Part shown: positions 25,501 through 36,752 of the stretch, piece by piece | Numbering within the stretch: the stretch's first letter is position 1 | Layout of the letters: every line of letters begins with the position of its first letter | Source: Geosiphon pyriformis | Lineage: Eukaryota; Glomeromycota; Glomeromycetes; Archaeosporales; Geosiphonaceae | Direction of reading: 5' to 3' | NCBI GenBank assembly: GCA_016748015.1 | Contig: JAAOMT010000474.1 | Span: forward strand, 27,841-91,840 | DNA: 64,000 nt | Translations under genes and position numbers: made by a program | The notes under the pieces: model-generated | Database searches by the model: none | The model's input: the letters and a program-made list of their open reading frames with translations, nothing else | What the model was told of the DNA's origin: nothing

Positions 25501-25763
25501 GGACAATAATAAAATTTGTTTTATGTTTAAATTTTAATTATGTAATACCTATATTGATTTTCATTTAAAGTTATAATATTTATGGCTAAAAGTTATACAG
25601 ATTATGCTGATACAATATTTTTTATGCTTTACATGAAGTTACAATTAGTTTATTATTGGTTACTTTCTAAATGTACTCTCAAATAAACCTTTAAAGAAAC
25701 TCTTTTTGAATAATAATTTATTCCCATTTTATCCTTCTTTATTCTTTGTTCTTTATTCACATC
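22501..25763. other. AT-rich DNA with scattered coding-like relics
   Basis: No gene model is supported. Three patches have lower AT and protein-like composition on the forward strand. 22560-22620 reads WQRIEESKGQF. 23253-23385 reads KCRRCQLDKKLF with a CxxC pair and QCEFIQKQFIQV. 24095-24220 reads VLINLSGLLHIKSM then AFMLAKKCLADLKVLQ. They may be exons of decayed genes. Bases 22891-22925 share the GTGAC(C/T)AGC(T/C)(A/G)CTCAG motif with 12811-12845. Confidence 0.35.
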
Positions 25764-26326
25764 ATGAAATACAAATATATTAATAGATATTGTCTATATG
25801 TTCATGATTACAATAAATATAAATAGTGTCAAAGAAGTATTAAAGATAATAAAGATTATATTTTATGTATGACATGCTGGATCATATTTTTTGAAAAACA
25901 TTATAAATACTTCTCAAGCAACAATAACAAAGTTGATGAAATAATTAAAAATCCAATCTATAATAATAGAAAAAGTATCTCAGATTGAAGTTTACACATA
26001 TGATGAACCTCAATTCGGAAACTATCAACTCACTCATTAGCTAAATTCTTTTAAGAATCTAAAAATATATAGAATGACATATTATAATCATTTTATGCCC
26101 AGATCCCAAAACCCCAAGCAGGATAAAGTTGGAAAGCCAAGTAAGTTGTTATGTTTTTAATCTGAAAAATTCTTTAAAAGTTATTAACTATTTTTTATAT
26201 ATTTAGAAATGCAATGATAGAACTGAGGCTGCATTGAATGAAGAAGCTTTTACATCACATCTTGGTTCTTATTTAGAACAAATGATATCACAATGTCCTT
26301 CTATGATAACAATCAATCATTCTTAA
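25764..26326 (+). pseudogene. Two-exon gene relic with a CxxC motif, function unknown
   Basis: ATG 25764 starts MKYKYINRYCLYVHDYNKYK and continues to a CMTC motif (ILCMTCWIIFFEKHYKYFSS). After a one-base shift near 26003 it runs through YDEPQFGNYQL to the donor at 26141. Splicing out 26141-26206 keeps the frame open: KVGKPK joins CNDRTEAALNEEAFTSHL, then LEQMISQCPSMITINHS and TAA at 26324. About 165 residues are predicted. In-frame TAG (codon 21), TGA (after SISD) and TAG (after QLTH) break it. The Cys-rich start resembles the N-termini of some AM-fungal kinases, but no kinase domain follows. Family unassigned. Confidence 0.55.
26141..26206 (+). other. Intron, 66 bp
   Basis: Donor GTAAGT, branch-like TTAACTA near 26186 and acceptor TATATTTAG. 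Removal joins two exons in the same frame into a 47-codon open run ending at TAA 26324, which supports genuine splicing in the ancestral gene. Confidence 0.65.
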
Positions 26327-27238
26327 ATGGTTATTTTTTTTATTATTAAAAATAAGGATACTAAAATTAATTTTTTTTAGAAAATATTTATTTAGATATA
26401 TTGTTTATTGCTTTTTTTAATAAATTTTTTTATAAATATTCTAATTATTTAACTAAATTTAAGGCTTCGCTATTTTTAAATGAAAAGGTTCAAAAAATTG
26501 AAGTAATTAAAATTTTATTTTGGCCTTGCTTTCATTGAAAAAGTATTTTAGCATGAATTTAATTTGAAATAAAATTTCCAAATCCCAATAAAATTTGTTT
26601 TTCAATTTAAAAGTCTGGTTGTAATTTAAAATAAACATTCATTTAAAACTTATGAACATAAAAATAATTCCGAATTAATACTAATCATAAAATATTTTAT
26701 TCATGCTGATTAAATTAATATATTTCGATAGCAAAGGCAGAGGATTTAAGCTAATATTAACAATTTTTAAAGTTATTGCTGAACTATTATCATTTAAAAA
26801 TACTTATATTAATTACAATAGTTTATTATATATTAGTTTTTTTAAATATTTTATATCAATCATTTCAAATTTCTGAATTAGATTTCAATGAACTTAAACA
26901 ATAAACAGTAAATAACAAGAGTTTATTAGAATTGGCAATGGATGAACAATTTTGCCATTGTAAAAACTCTTCCCTAATAACTTTGTTATATACTGATAAA
27001 GTTTTATTCCTATATAGACTAGATGAATATAGAAAAGATAATTGACAAATGTGGCTACCTCCTTCTGCTCTTCACTCTTGTAAGAAATTTTAAACTACTC
27101 CCCTCCCACTCTTTATTCTTGCCAGGCATAAATAACAGACTAACAATTATCAATTCCTTACCACCTAACCCTAAAATTTAATTCAGTTATTTGAGGATCG
27201 ATTGTTCATGAGTTTCTATTCTGTATTCATTGATTATT
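26327..27238. other. Intergenic DNA, no gene recognised
   Basis: AT-rich up to about 26880, then less so (26930-27180). The latter part may belong to the 3' end or flank of the LINE. No coding block is evident on either strand. Confidence 0.4.
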
Positions 27239-27535
27239 CGAATGTTGAATTGCAAATTGCCGGTGAGTGTGGTTATTTGAATGTTAAGTTGCGAGTTACT
27301 GTTGGGTGATGGTTATAATTGAATGTTGAATTCACGCATTTTTGGTGGTTGGTGGTTATTTAAATGTTGAGTTGTGAATTATTGGTGGGTGGTAGTTATA
27401 TTCGAATGTTGAAACACAAATTATTGGTGGGTGATGGTTATTCAAATGTAGAAGCATGAATTATTGGTGGGTGGTAGTTATATTCGAATATTGAAGCACA
27501 AATTATTGGTGGGTGATGGTTATTTAATTGTTGGT
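27239..27535. repeat. Minisatellite, about 48-50 bp unit, 6-7 copies
   Basis: Diverged units follow the pattern GAATGTTGAA(G)CACAAATT, ATTGGTGGGTG(A/G)TGGTTAT, then TTC or TAT. The last four copies (27380-27535) are the most alike. The region is unusually G-rich on the forward strand for this window. It lies just beyond the 3' end of the LINE. Confidence 0.85.
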
Positions 27536-27645
27536 GTCAAACTAGAGTCAATCTCAATAGGGTCTTCATTTTCCGCCAATTTCGCCAAGCCTATTCCATT
27601 CACTAAATAGTAGATAGAAACAGTTTAACCCATGATGCACATCAA

Positions 27646-27900
27646 TAACCATAAGTGGAAACAAACATTTAGCTAGAATGCGGCAAGCACAGAGGTTAAA
27701 TAACAATTCATGTCATTGACCATAAGTGGAAGCAGATATTCAGCAGAATGAGTACATGTACAGAGATATAACAATTCATGTTATTGACCATAAGTGGAAG
27801 CAGACATTTGGCAGAATAGGTACATGCACAGAGATATAACAATTCATGTTATAGACCATAAGTGAAAACAAACATTTGGCAGAATGAATGAATTTCAAGA
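27646..27900. repeat. Minisatellite, 68 bp unit, four copies
   Basis: Copies start at about 27646, 27718, 27786 and 27854, each with CCATAAGTGGAA(G/A)C, CAGAATG and ACAGAG, and most with AACAATTCATGTTAT. The spacing is 68 bases (72 for the first). It overlaps the presumed 3' end of the LINE reading frame. Confidence 0.85.
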
Positions 27901-29609
27901 GGCACAGAACTATCATGTGTGACCAAACTCTTTTTTTCCATAATTACTCTGTACTTAACCCTAAACATTCACACCTCAGTCCAGTGAGCCATCTTTAAAC
28001 TTTTTATTAAATTAATTATTTCACAATTGGCAACTTTAACATTATCAAAAGAGAATACAGCCTTCAAACACTATTTCTTAAACACAATATTTTTACACAA
28101 AATAGTATACAAGACACTATCAGAAGCACACAAATAGAACATCTGCAAAATGTAAGATAATAACAAGCTCAAATTTAACATGGCATTTCATTAAACCATA
28201 CATAATTTAAGCAAGTTTTTATGAGCATTTGAATTTAATAAATACACAAAGGAGTGGTTAGAAGTTTTTATCTTTCTACAGTAAAAGCACAGCACACTAA
28301 AATATCTTCTATTATACAAATGTTTCTAAACAGTAATTGGCAAATAATGATGTAGTGCTTTCATAAAATATGAGCACAAACTAGCAGTAAACTTACTCAT
28401 ATAGCCAGCTGTCATATACAAATCAGGGTGCTAAACTAAAGCAGTCCAAATCTAATCAATATTTTTTTTCATATTAGCATTAATAATATCAAACTCTGAT
28501 CCAATCTCTCAATGCACTTAATAAACAGCATTGAAAATATCTTGAACAAAATAATGAATATTACCAGAAATTGTCATATTACTAGTACTAATATATTTCT
28601 CATTAACCAGAACAAAGAAAACCAAATTCAAACATGAAGCCAAATTGGCCAACTTGTCAGTATGCTTATTGTCCACCACATCTGAATGTTCTTTGACCTT
28701 ATTTTAAAATACATTAAGCCTCTTATTTCTAATTAAGTTTACTATATAACATTTTTCCAACCAGCAACTATTGTAAAAGTCTGGCAAGACCAAGTCTAGT
28801 TTTACAGCACATGTATTTAGTGTAGCCTAAATGTTAGAATAAACCATAACAATGTTGTAAACTAAGACACACTCTAAAGCCAGAGCAATAGTCTATTATT
28901 CTGTCATTGTAAAAAACATTAATCCACCAATTTTTACTTCAATACTCACATTTAAATCAGAGAAAAACACAGTCACACCACATTTTATCTCACATATATC
29001 CAAGTCTATTAAAGACTCATCTATATAAACATTAATGACATTCAAATTAGTATTAAAAAGATTACACTACACCACAGAAAATCCATCAGAACTGGAAATG
29101 TTTAAAAGCTGAAATTTAATACTAAAAAATTGGGCAACAGAATAAAAAAGAACATTGGCCAAGTAATCACAAGCCAGCCTAAACTAAACATAAACTGCAC
29201 CCCTAAAATCAAGCTGCTTTTACTAATAAAACCTTTTTTAATTAAAAATTGACCCCTTTTTATCATACAATTGGGTAACAAAAGCAAGACCAAACTTTTT
29301 AAATGACTTAAAAACATCATAAAACATTGAATCCTCTAAAACAAAGAACATAGGAGTGCTATTCAAAAACCAAAAAACAGAAAAAAGACTAATGTCAAGG
29401 AACATATCATAGTCCAAAAAAATTTTAATAATACCAGCCAAAAAGTTGTTGACTGAACTAATCTTTAACCTGACAGGAATTTGCAAAGAATACACAGGAG
29501 ACCAACTTAAAATCTGCAAATCCAAAGATTTATAATTAAAGAGATAACCAAAAATACTACCAGTATTCGAAAAACTCAACACAAAAGCAGTCTTATTCTT
29601 AGTCTGCAC
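27870..29609 (-). pseudogene. LINE C-terminal region with RNase H-like domain
   Basis: The reverse frame opens with a 123-codon piece (29609-29238) containing NTGSIFGYLFNYKSLDLQ, SVNNFLAGIIKIFLD and FGLAFVTQLYDKKGSIFN. Downstream pieces include VYIDESLIDLD (RNase H first strand with its Asp), VKEHSDVVDNKHTDKLANLA (the VKGHS/N-AD block of RNase H) and AGYMSKFTASLCSYFMKAL followed by a C-x2-C segment (VLCFYCRK). RNase H removes RNA from the cDNA hybrid. Several stops interrupt the frame. The ORF at 29320-29102 is a different frame over the same DNA and is a shadow. Confidence 0.65.
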
Positions 29610-31429
29610 TTATTCAAAAGATTTCAAATCATATAAAAATAGATAATAAATAGTTTTGTTAAGAAAGTCTTTAGGCAAACCAGCCTTCATTTTCAAACTC
29701 TTCCTGATTATTGTATCCTATTTATAGAATATGCTCTTAAAGACAAAACTGAATTGAATTCTGTAATTAATAATAAAGTGCAGCACTATTGAGACTAAAT
29801 AAAAAAACTGCTTATTCAAAATAGCTTTCTTTAAAACCACATTAGTAAAGAACTTAATATCTGAGTGTGTCTTTACTAAGCTAGATTTAGATAAACTTTC
29901 AGAAAATCAGAAAATACTAAGATATTTATAAAATTTTCTTTTTCATGCAACTGATATCAGCAGATTACTTATTGACAGTAAGACATCTTTAACTCTCAAA
30001 TTAATGAAAATAACTACTGTTTTTTTATTATTGATTAAAATATTATTAATCCTAAAAAAATTATTTGCAATGTCCAAAATATACTAAGTAGTAGCTTGAC
30101 TATTTTTCACCCAAATTGTGTTATTAATAAAAGTCTCAACAGCCAAATATAAAGTCAATCTGCTCTGAGCTTCTATTCTACCAGTTTTGATAACAAATTT
30201 AATATCAATGTGGTAATCACACAGGTTTTTGTGTCTTTTAACTTTACACAAAAGAGGATCATAAAAGATCCTTCAGAGCAAAAGTGAAAAAACCTTACCT
30301 TGGTTCAGATTATTAAGTACATAATATCTATTAGTAAGTCCAAAATCTGTCATGATCTAGTTTACTCTATTATTGTGAATGCTACTGAAAAATTTTATAA
30401 AGCATTCACATATTTTAATCTGAACCAAACTGTTTCTAAGATAATACCAGCCAACCAAATCATATGTCTTTTGTATATTCTACAAAACCAATTAGAATTT
30501 ACTTTCTTTTTCCAAAGCATCTTTAACAATTAAGCTCACTGCAAAAATAGGAAACTAAGTAGTAGTGTCTTTTAATGCAGAGAAATTGTCACCATATAGC
30601 ACATTAAATTTACTATATGCTAACAAAATTTTATCAGAAAGCAACTTAGAAAAAATTTTTTGAACAGTCTCAATTAAAGCAATTGGTTTGATATTAGTCA
30701 AAATTTTTTTCCACTTATAAGACTTAGAAATCATTAAAACTCAAGCTTTTTTTAAAGATGAGACACTAATTTATGCATTAAACAAGAGTTTAAGAGATCC
30801 AGAAGTATTACAAAAACAGAACTATCACAATGTTTCCAAAGTTCATTGGTAATACTAAACAGATCAGCAGTTTTTTTATCAGGCAAATACTTGATTACTC
30901 ACAACAGATTATTAAAAGTTATGATGTTCATAACTCTAAAAAAGGCAGCATTATCAACATAAGCCAGTGGTGAATATTGATGGCTTTATTAATTAAAAAC
31001 TCTACTCATAACCAATTTTTTCCTTGTTTAATCTTCTATTATTTTATTTACCTTAGACTTAACATTATCAGGATTCAGAACCAACTTATTATTCACTATT
31101 AGATGATCTAAAACCACTTTCTAAAAAGAATGCTCTAGTACATTTCTAATTGTATAACTCTTATTGACTGTAAAACTTTCTATTTTTTTATCAATAGCTG
31201 GTCTAATTTTTGACTCTTTAGCTTGCAAAAATTTAGTAAACTTAGGGGCACAATATGATTTCTTTACATTAAAAAAAACTGAGTGTATACTATTAAAATC
31301 TATACCAGAATCCAAAAGAATCTGAACAAATAAAGTTTTATTAATGTCTAAAGAAATCCAGTAGGTTATTAAAGACTCAAATACATCATTAATATACTTA
31401 CATAAAGTTTTGAAAATTCTTAAAACCAA
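29610..31429 (-). pseudogene. LINE reverse transcriptase domain, decayed
   Basis: Reverse-strand blocks in order: NKSYTIRNVLEHSF (31155), KAWVLMISKSYKWKKILTNI near 30730, KPIALIETVQKIFSKLLSDK near 30680, GDNFSALKDTTT, LNQGKVFSLLL, then ETFINNTIWV near 30119-30136. In LINEs of this type the last block is FVDDTIWV, so both catalytic Asp codons have become Asn. The 102-codon open piece 31429-31121 is the linker between endonuclease and RT. The forward ORF at 30300-30533 is antisense to this domain. Domain order and peptide match are strong; activity is excluded by the lost active site and stops. Confidence 0.75.
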
Positions 31430-31639
31430 AATTTTAAGCTTATAAAACCTAGAAAAAATCTTGATAAAAATATTGTTAAAGTTTTTGAACTATTTTTTCT
31501 TAAAAATTTTATTCTTCAAAAGACACAATATTTTGTGAACAGTATTTCACATAACATTCAGATCTGAAAATCTCTTGGCCACAATAAACTCATTAGAAAA
31601 CATTATCATATTAGCTGCCATAGATTTTTTAAACTTGTA

Positions 31640-32253
31640 CTACTTTGCCTCATTAGTATTTTTAATGTTGAACTTCCAGCAATCCCTATTTACTTGTTTG
31701 TGAAGAGAGTTCAACTGCACATTTAACAATCCATTCAAACTCACAGACACAGAAACAACTTGGTAATCAGTGTCAAAGTGTCTATTAATATCTAAAACAT
31801 TGTGATATACTATTGTATTAGCCAAATTTAAAGAAATAAATACATAATTAATTGTTTTCTTAGCATCTTTTAAATTTTTTTAAGTAGAATTTTTTATAAC
31901 TAAACTTCCTGACAAAGAATTAACCAATTCCAAATTAAAGCATTTCTTAAAACTAGCACATCTGTGCAAACTATTTTTATTGAAATTTTTATCTAAGATG
32001 ACAAAAAAAATTTGTATACAGCTTTCGCAATTAAAGAATTGATCTTACCAAATTGAAACAAATATACAGCCAAAGTGGTACCAGTATACACTCCCAAAAT
32101 TAAAATAGATAACTTATTTTTGAAAAGCAGCTTAATAGACAAAAGTCTATTAACAACTTCTAAAACTTTATACACATGTTTTGTCAAATCAATATTTATA
32201 ATAACTATAATATCAGAATTCAAATAACCAGATTCTAAATCAGAAGTGAACAC
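31640..32253 (-). pseudogene. LINE endonuclease (EEP) domain, decayed, first assembled copy
   Basis: The reverse strand gives LLFKNKLSILILGVYTGTTL and FGKINSLIAKAVYKF (32253-31993), then a broken stretch. The last segment reads INRHFDTDYQVVSVSVSLNG and QLNSLHKQVNRDCWKFNI (31825-31640). This is an endonuclease/exonuclease/phosphatase fold, which nicks target DNA for LINE integration. The terminal catalytic pair is normally DTDH; here the His is Tyr (CAT to TAT). The GGDFNE block between the pieces is also lost. An identical copy exists at 34371-34984. Confidence 0.75.
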
Positions 32254-32429
32254 ACAAACTTCAGCAAACTTGTCAGTAATCTATGGATAGACTTTTCCTT
32301 TTAACTTTGTCTTAATAACAATAGAAATTAAATTGTTTATATCTTTATGTCAATAAATAACATCTGCCTACTTGGCAAAAACATTAATACCTTACACATT
32401 ACACATAGCTATTTTCTAAACAAGACCTG

Positions 32430-33957
32430 TTATTGAGAAGAAAAAGTATTTATACCCAAACCAGCATTGTCTAATTTGGCTATCAGACCCATAATTGTGT
32501 TTGATAAACTGTTCAAAGTCACTTTAAGTCTTAAAACAACCAAAAGATCAAAACCCACTACTTTTATAATAGTTTTACCACTAGTAGCTACATTTAAACT
32601 CTCACTCATTACTGTATTCACTTCATAATTCTGTGATGAAAGGGTCACCAACAGCTGAAATTTAGGATTAGACTGGGAAACTATTGGCTTAAGTGTATCC
32701 AATCTCTTAGCCAGCTTGTTTACTTTTTCTGTAAGACTGGTAAGACTGTATTCAAAAGTGACAAATCTATTATTTATTTTCACAGAAACCAACTGAAAAG
32801 ATTTAACATCCAAAAATAAACTAACACCAGAAGAAACCAAAAACACTACATAAGAAGTGAAACCACCAGCAACTTGAGTCCAAGTTTTACTATCAAAAAA
32901 CACTAAACAGGCAATTGGCACCTGCTTTTTTTTATATATGCTGGCCAAATAAGCCTGATCTTGAATAGTCACTACATGCTTATCACAAACACCAAAATTT
33001 TCACTCACAAAACAAACACCAGAAACATAACCAAATTGTTTATATTGACTATAGCAAGCCAAAAAAAGACCATTCTAATGCAAATTCACATTCTTAAAAA
33101 CTGAAACAGAACTAATAGCAATCAATTTAAATGTCTCATTAAAAAAACAAATTACTGCACACCTATTATCTACATATAAACTTAAATTGTGGCCAATAAA
33201 GCAGGTTTTTTTATCATAAGATTTCAATAGACCAGTAAAATTATGGACAATAGTACTAACAGACAAAGTATATAATAAAGTCTGATGTTAAATTCTTAAA
33301 TATTCATATTTGTTTATCATCAATTGCTTTTACCACTTAAACAGAATTTTTTTCTATGAGCACAAACTATTTAGCTATGACCAAATCAGCTATCTCAAAT
33401 GATTCATATTCTACTAAGGTTTTTTGTCAAAGACCAATCAATTGTATTTTAATTGATACAATTTTACTAAATTTAGAAAAAGTTGACTCCACAGCCAACT
33501 TTGGAAGATTAATTGAAATCTTCTTGATGATTATTTCCTGATCTGAATGACTATTTATCTTCTTAATATTATTATTGACCAAAATTTTTTTACAGATTGC
33601 CAATTTTTTTATTTTATTCAAACTAAGTTCTAAAGTAAAAAATAATCTGATAATCTCTGGAAATTTTGAGAGAATAGAAGCTTTTTCAAAACTATTTACA
33701 TGATAAAAAAATTTTTTTACACACAATAACTTATCACTAAAAGTCTTACCAAACACTACAGAAAAGTTGATATTCAATACAAAAGATTTAGTCAAATTAA
33801 AACTTTATTTATTTTCCAAGCTATATAATTTAAACACCAAAATTTGCCTAAAACTATTGAACTTAAGTAACAGAAACATTAGCATGTTATTGTTATTGCT
33901 CAAATTAGTGAATAAAAAAGCTTTTGGTGGCTAATCCAATACATATGTTTAAGTGTA
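32430..33957 (-). pseudogene. LINE 5' coding region: RRM-like domain and zinc knuckle, first assembled copy
   Basis: From about 33957 the reverse strand reads TYVLD then PPKAF. A 122-codon piece (33795-33427) starts with FVLNINFSVVFGKTF and ends with an RRM-like fold: EIIIKKISINLPKLAVESTF, FSKIVSIKIQLIGL. Next comes DKKTCFIGHNLSLYV with DNRCAVICF (33266-33075), then MACYSQYKQFGYVSGVC (33062), a retroelement zinc knuckle of the C-x2-C-x4-H-x4-C type. Its second Cys and its His have become Tyr, both possible by transitions. It continues SIYKKKQVPIACLVFF and KTWTQVAGGF, followed by a long Ser/Val-rich linker. RRM and knuckle modules bind the element RNA. The forward ORF 33356-33541 is antisense. 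Confidence 0.75.
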
Positions 33958-34021
33958 TGTTATTACTTGAAGAAAGAAAGCTTATCAAAGAAAAAAAGAA
34001 AAAACATGACCTAAAAAAAAA

Positions 34022-34041
34022 NNNNNNNNNNNNNNNNNNNN
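34022..34041. other. Assembly gap (20 N)
   Basis: Twenty consecutive N. The bases before and after are the end and the start of the same duplicated block, so the true gap is probably negative (overlapping contigs). Confidence 0.98.
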
Positions 34042-36688
34042 TCCAAAAGAATCTGAACAAATAAAGTTTTATTAATGTCTAAAGAAATCCAGTAGGTTAT
34101 TAAAGACTCAAATACATCATTAATATACTTACATAAAGTTTTGAAAATTCTTAAAACCAAAATTTTAAGCTTATAAAACCTAGAAAAAATCTTGATAAAA
34201 ATATTGTTAAAGTTTTTGAACTATTTTTTCTTAAAAATTTTATTCTTCAAAAGACACAATATTTTGTGAACAGTATTTCACATAACATTCAGATCTGAAA
34301 ATCTCTTGGCCACAATAAACTCATTAGAAAACATTATCATATTAGCTGCCATAGATTTTTTAAACTTGTACTACTTTGCCTCATTAGTATTTTTAATGTT
34401 GAACTTCCAGCAATCCCTATTTACTTGTTTGTGAAGAGAGTTCAACTGCACATTTAACAATCCATTCAAACTCACAGACACAGAAACAACTTGGTAATCA
34501 GTGTCAAAGTGTCTATTAATATCTAAAACATTGTGATATACTATTGTATTAGCCAAATTTAAAGAAATAAATACATAATTAATTGTTTTCTTAGCATCTT
34601 TTAAATTTTTTTAAGTAGAATTTTTTATAACTAAACTTCCTGACAAAGAATTAACCAATTCCAAATTAAAGCATTTCTTAAAACTAGCACATCTGTGCAA
34701 ACTATTTTTATTGAAATTTTTATCTAAGATGACAAAAAAAATTTGTATACAGCTTTCGCAATTAAAGAATTGATCTTACCAAATTGAAACAAATATACAG
34801 CCAAAGTGGTACCAGTATACACTCCCAAAATTAAAATAGATAACTTATTTTTGAAAAGCAGCTTAATAGACAAAAGTCTATTAACAACTTCTAAAACTTT
34901 ATACACATGTTTTGTCAAATCAATATTTATAATAACTATAATATCAGAATTCAAATAACCAGATTCTAAATCAGAAGTGAACACACAAACTTCAGCAAAC
35001 TTGTCAGTAATCTATGGATAGACTTTTCCTTTTAACTTTGTCTTAATAACAATAGAAATTAAATTGTTTATATCTTTATGTCAATAAATAACATCTGCCT
35101 ACTTGGCAAAAACATTAATACCTTACACATTACACATAGCTATTTTCTAAACAAGACCTGTTATTGAGAAGAAAAAGTATTTATACCCAAACCAGCATTG
35201 TCTAATTTGGCTATCAGACCCATAATTGTGTTTGATAAACTGTTCAAAGTCACTTTAAGTCTTAAAACAACCAAAAGATCAAAACCCACTACTTTTATAA
35301 TAGTTTTACCACTAGTAGCTACATTTAAACTCTCACTCATTACTGTATTCACTTCATAATTCTGTGATGAAAGGGTCACCAACAGCTGAAATTTAGGATT
35401 AGACTGGGAAACTATTGGCTTAAGTGTATCCAATCTCTTAGCCAGCTTGTTTACTTTTTCTGTAAGACTGGTAAGACTGTATTCAAAAGTGACAAATCTA
35501 TTATTTATTTTCACAGAAACCAACTGAAAAGATTTAACATCCAAAAATAAACTAACACCAGAAGAAACCAAAAACACTACATAAGAAGTGAAACCACCAG
35601 CAACTTGAGTCCAAGTTTTACTATCAAAAAACACTAAACAGGCAATTGGCACCTGCTTTTTTTTATATATGCTGGCCAAATAAGCCTGATCTTGAATAGT
35701 CACTACATGCTTATCACAAACACCAAAATTTTCACTCACAAAACAAACACCAGAAACATAACCAAATTGTTTATATTGACTATAGCAAGCCAAAAAAAGA
35801 CCATTCTAATGCAAATTCACATTCTTAAAAACTGAAACAGAACTAATAGCAATCAATTTAAATGTCTCATTAAAAAAACAAATTACTGCACACCTATTAT
35901 CTACATATAAACTTAAATTGTGGCCAATAAAGCAGGTTTTTTTATCATAAGATTTCAATAGACCAGTAAAATTATGGACAATAGTACTAACAGACAAAGT
36001 ATATAATAAAGTCTGATGTTAAATTCTTAAATATTCATATTTGTTTATCATCAATTGCTTTTACCACTTAAACAGAATTTTTTTCTATGAGCACAAACTA
36101 TTTAGCTATGACCAAATCAGCTATCTCAAATGATTCATATTCTACTAAGGTTTTTTGTCAAAGACCAATCAATTGTATTTTAATTGATACAATTTTACTA
36201 AATTTAGAAAAAGTTGACTCCACAGCCAACTTTGGAAGATTAATTGAAATCTTCTTGATGATTATTTCCTGATCTGAATGACTATTTATCTTCTTAATAT
36301 TATTATTGACCAAAATTTTTTTACAGATTGCCAATTTTTTTATTTTATTCAAACTAAGTTCTAAAGTAAAAAATAATCTGATAATCTCTGGAAATTTTGA
36401 GAGAATAGAAGCTTTTTCAAAACTATTTACATGATAAAAAAATTTTTTTACACACAATAACTTATCACTAAAAGTCTTACCAAACACTACAGAAAAGTTG
36501 ATATTCAATACAAAAGATTTAGTCAAATTAAAACTTTATTTATTTTCCAAGCTATATAATTTAAACACCAAAATTTGCCTAAAACTATTGAACTTAAGTA
36601 ACAGAAACATTAGCATGTTATTGTTATTGCTCAAATTAGTGAATAAAAAAGCTTTTGGTGGCTAATCCAATACATATGTTTAAGTGTA
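34042..36688 (-). pseudogene. LINE 5' region, second assembled copy (RRM, zinc knuckle, endonuclease)
   Basis: This is the same DNA as 31311-33957: RRM-like piece (36526-36158), DKKTCFIGHNL piece (35997-35806), degraded zinc knuckle (35793), endonuclease (34984-34371). It stops abruptly at 34042 in the linker between endonuclease and RT because the contig starts there. It is probably not a separate genomic copy. Confidence 0.8.
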
Positions 36689-36752
36689 TGTTATTACTTG
36701 AAGAAAGAAAGCTTATCAAAGAAAAAAAGAAAAAACATGACCTAAAAAAAAA
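34042..36752. repeat. Copy B of the 2711-bp block duplicated across the gap
   Basis: Starts TCCAAAAGAATCTGAACAAA immediately after the gap. It reaches the same nine-A run at 36744-36752, after which Gypsy-1 continues normally. It holds identical LINE ORFs at 34371-34556, 34724-34984, 35161-35793, 35806-35997 and 36158-36526. It probably represents the start of the second contig. Confidence 0.9.

Larger units (their letters stand above)
27640..33957 (-). mobile_element. LINE (non-LTR retrotransposon), main body, decayed
   Basis: On the reverse strand the modules run in order: RRM-like and zinc-knuckle region (33957-32430), endonuclease (32253-31640), reverse transcriptase (31429 to about 29610), then RNase H and C-terminal region (to about 27870). 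The 5' start of the frame is displaced to 55448-55826 by the Gypsy-1 insertion. Together the pieces make about 6.7 kb, a normal LINE size. The module order and many peptide blocks match a LINE type I know from Rhizophagus irregularis. Multiple stops, frameshifts and lost catalytic residues make it inactive. Confidence 0.8.
31311..34021. repeat. Copy A of a 2711-bp block duplicated across the assembly gap
   Basis: Begins TCCAAAAGAATCTGAACAAA at 31311 and ends in a run of nine A at 34021, directly before the N run. Every ORF here recurs with identical translation 2731 bases further on. The final 64 bases are the beginning of the Gypsy-1 5' LTR. It most likely represents the end of one contig. 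Confidence 0.9.

Noticed and set aside
29102-29320. Reverse 72-codon ORF within the LINE
   Set aside because: A different frame over the same DNA; the frame that matches the LINE protein is 29609-29238 and its continuation.
33356-33541. Forward ORF repeated at 36087-36272
   Set aside because: Antisense shadow of the LINE RRM-like region; its repetition only reflects the duplicated contig end.
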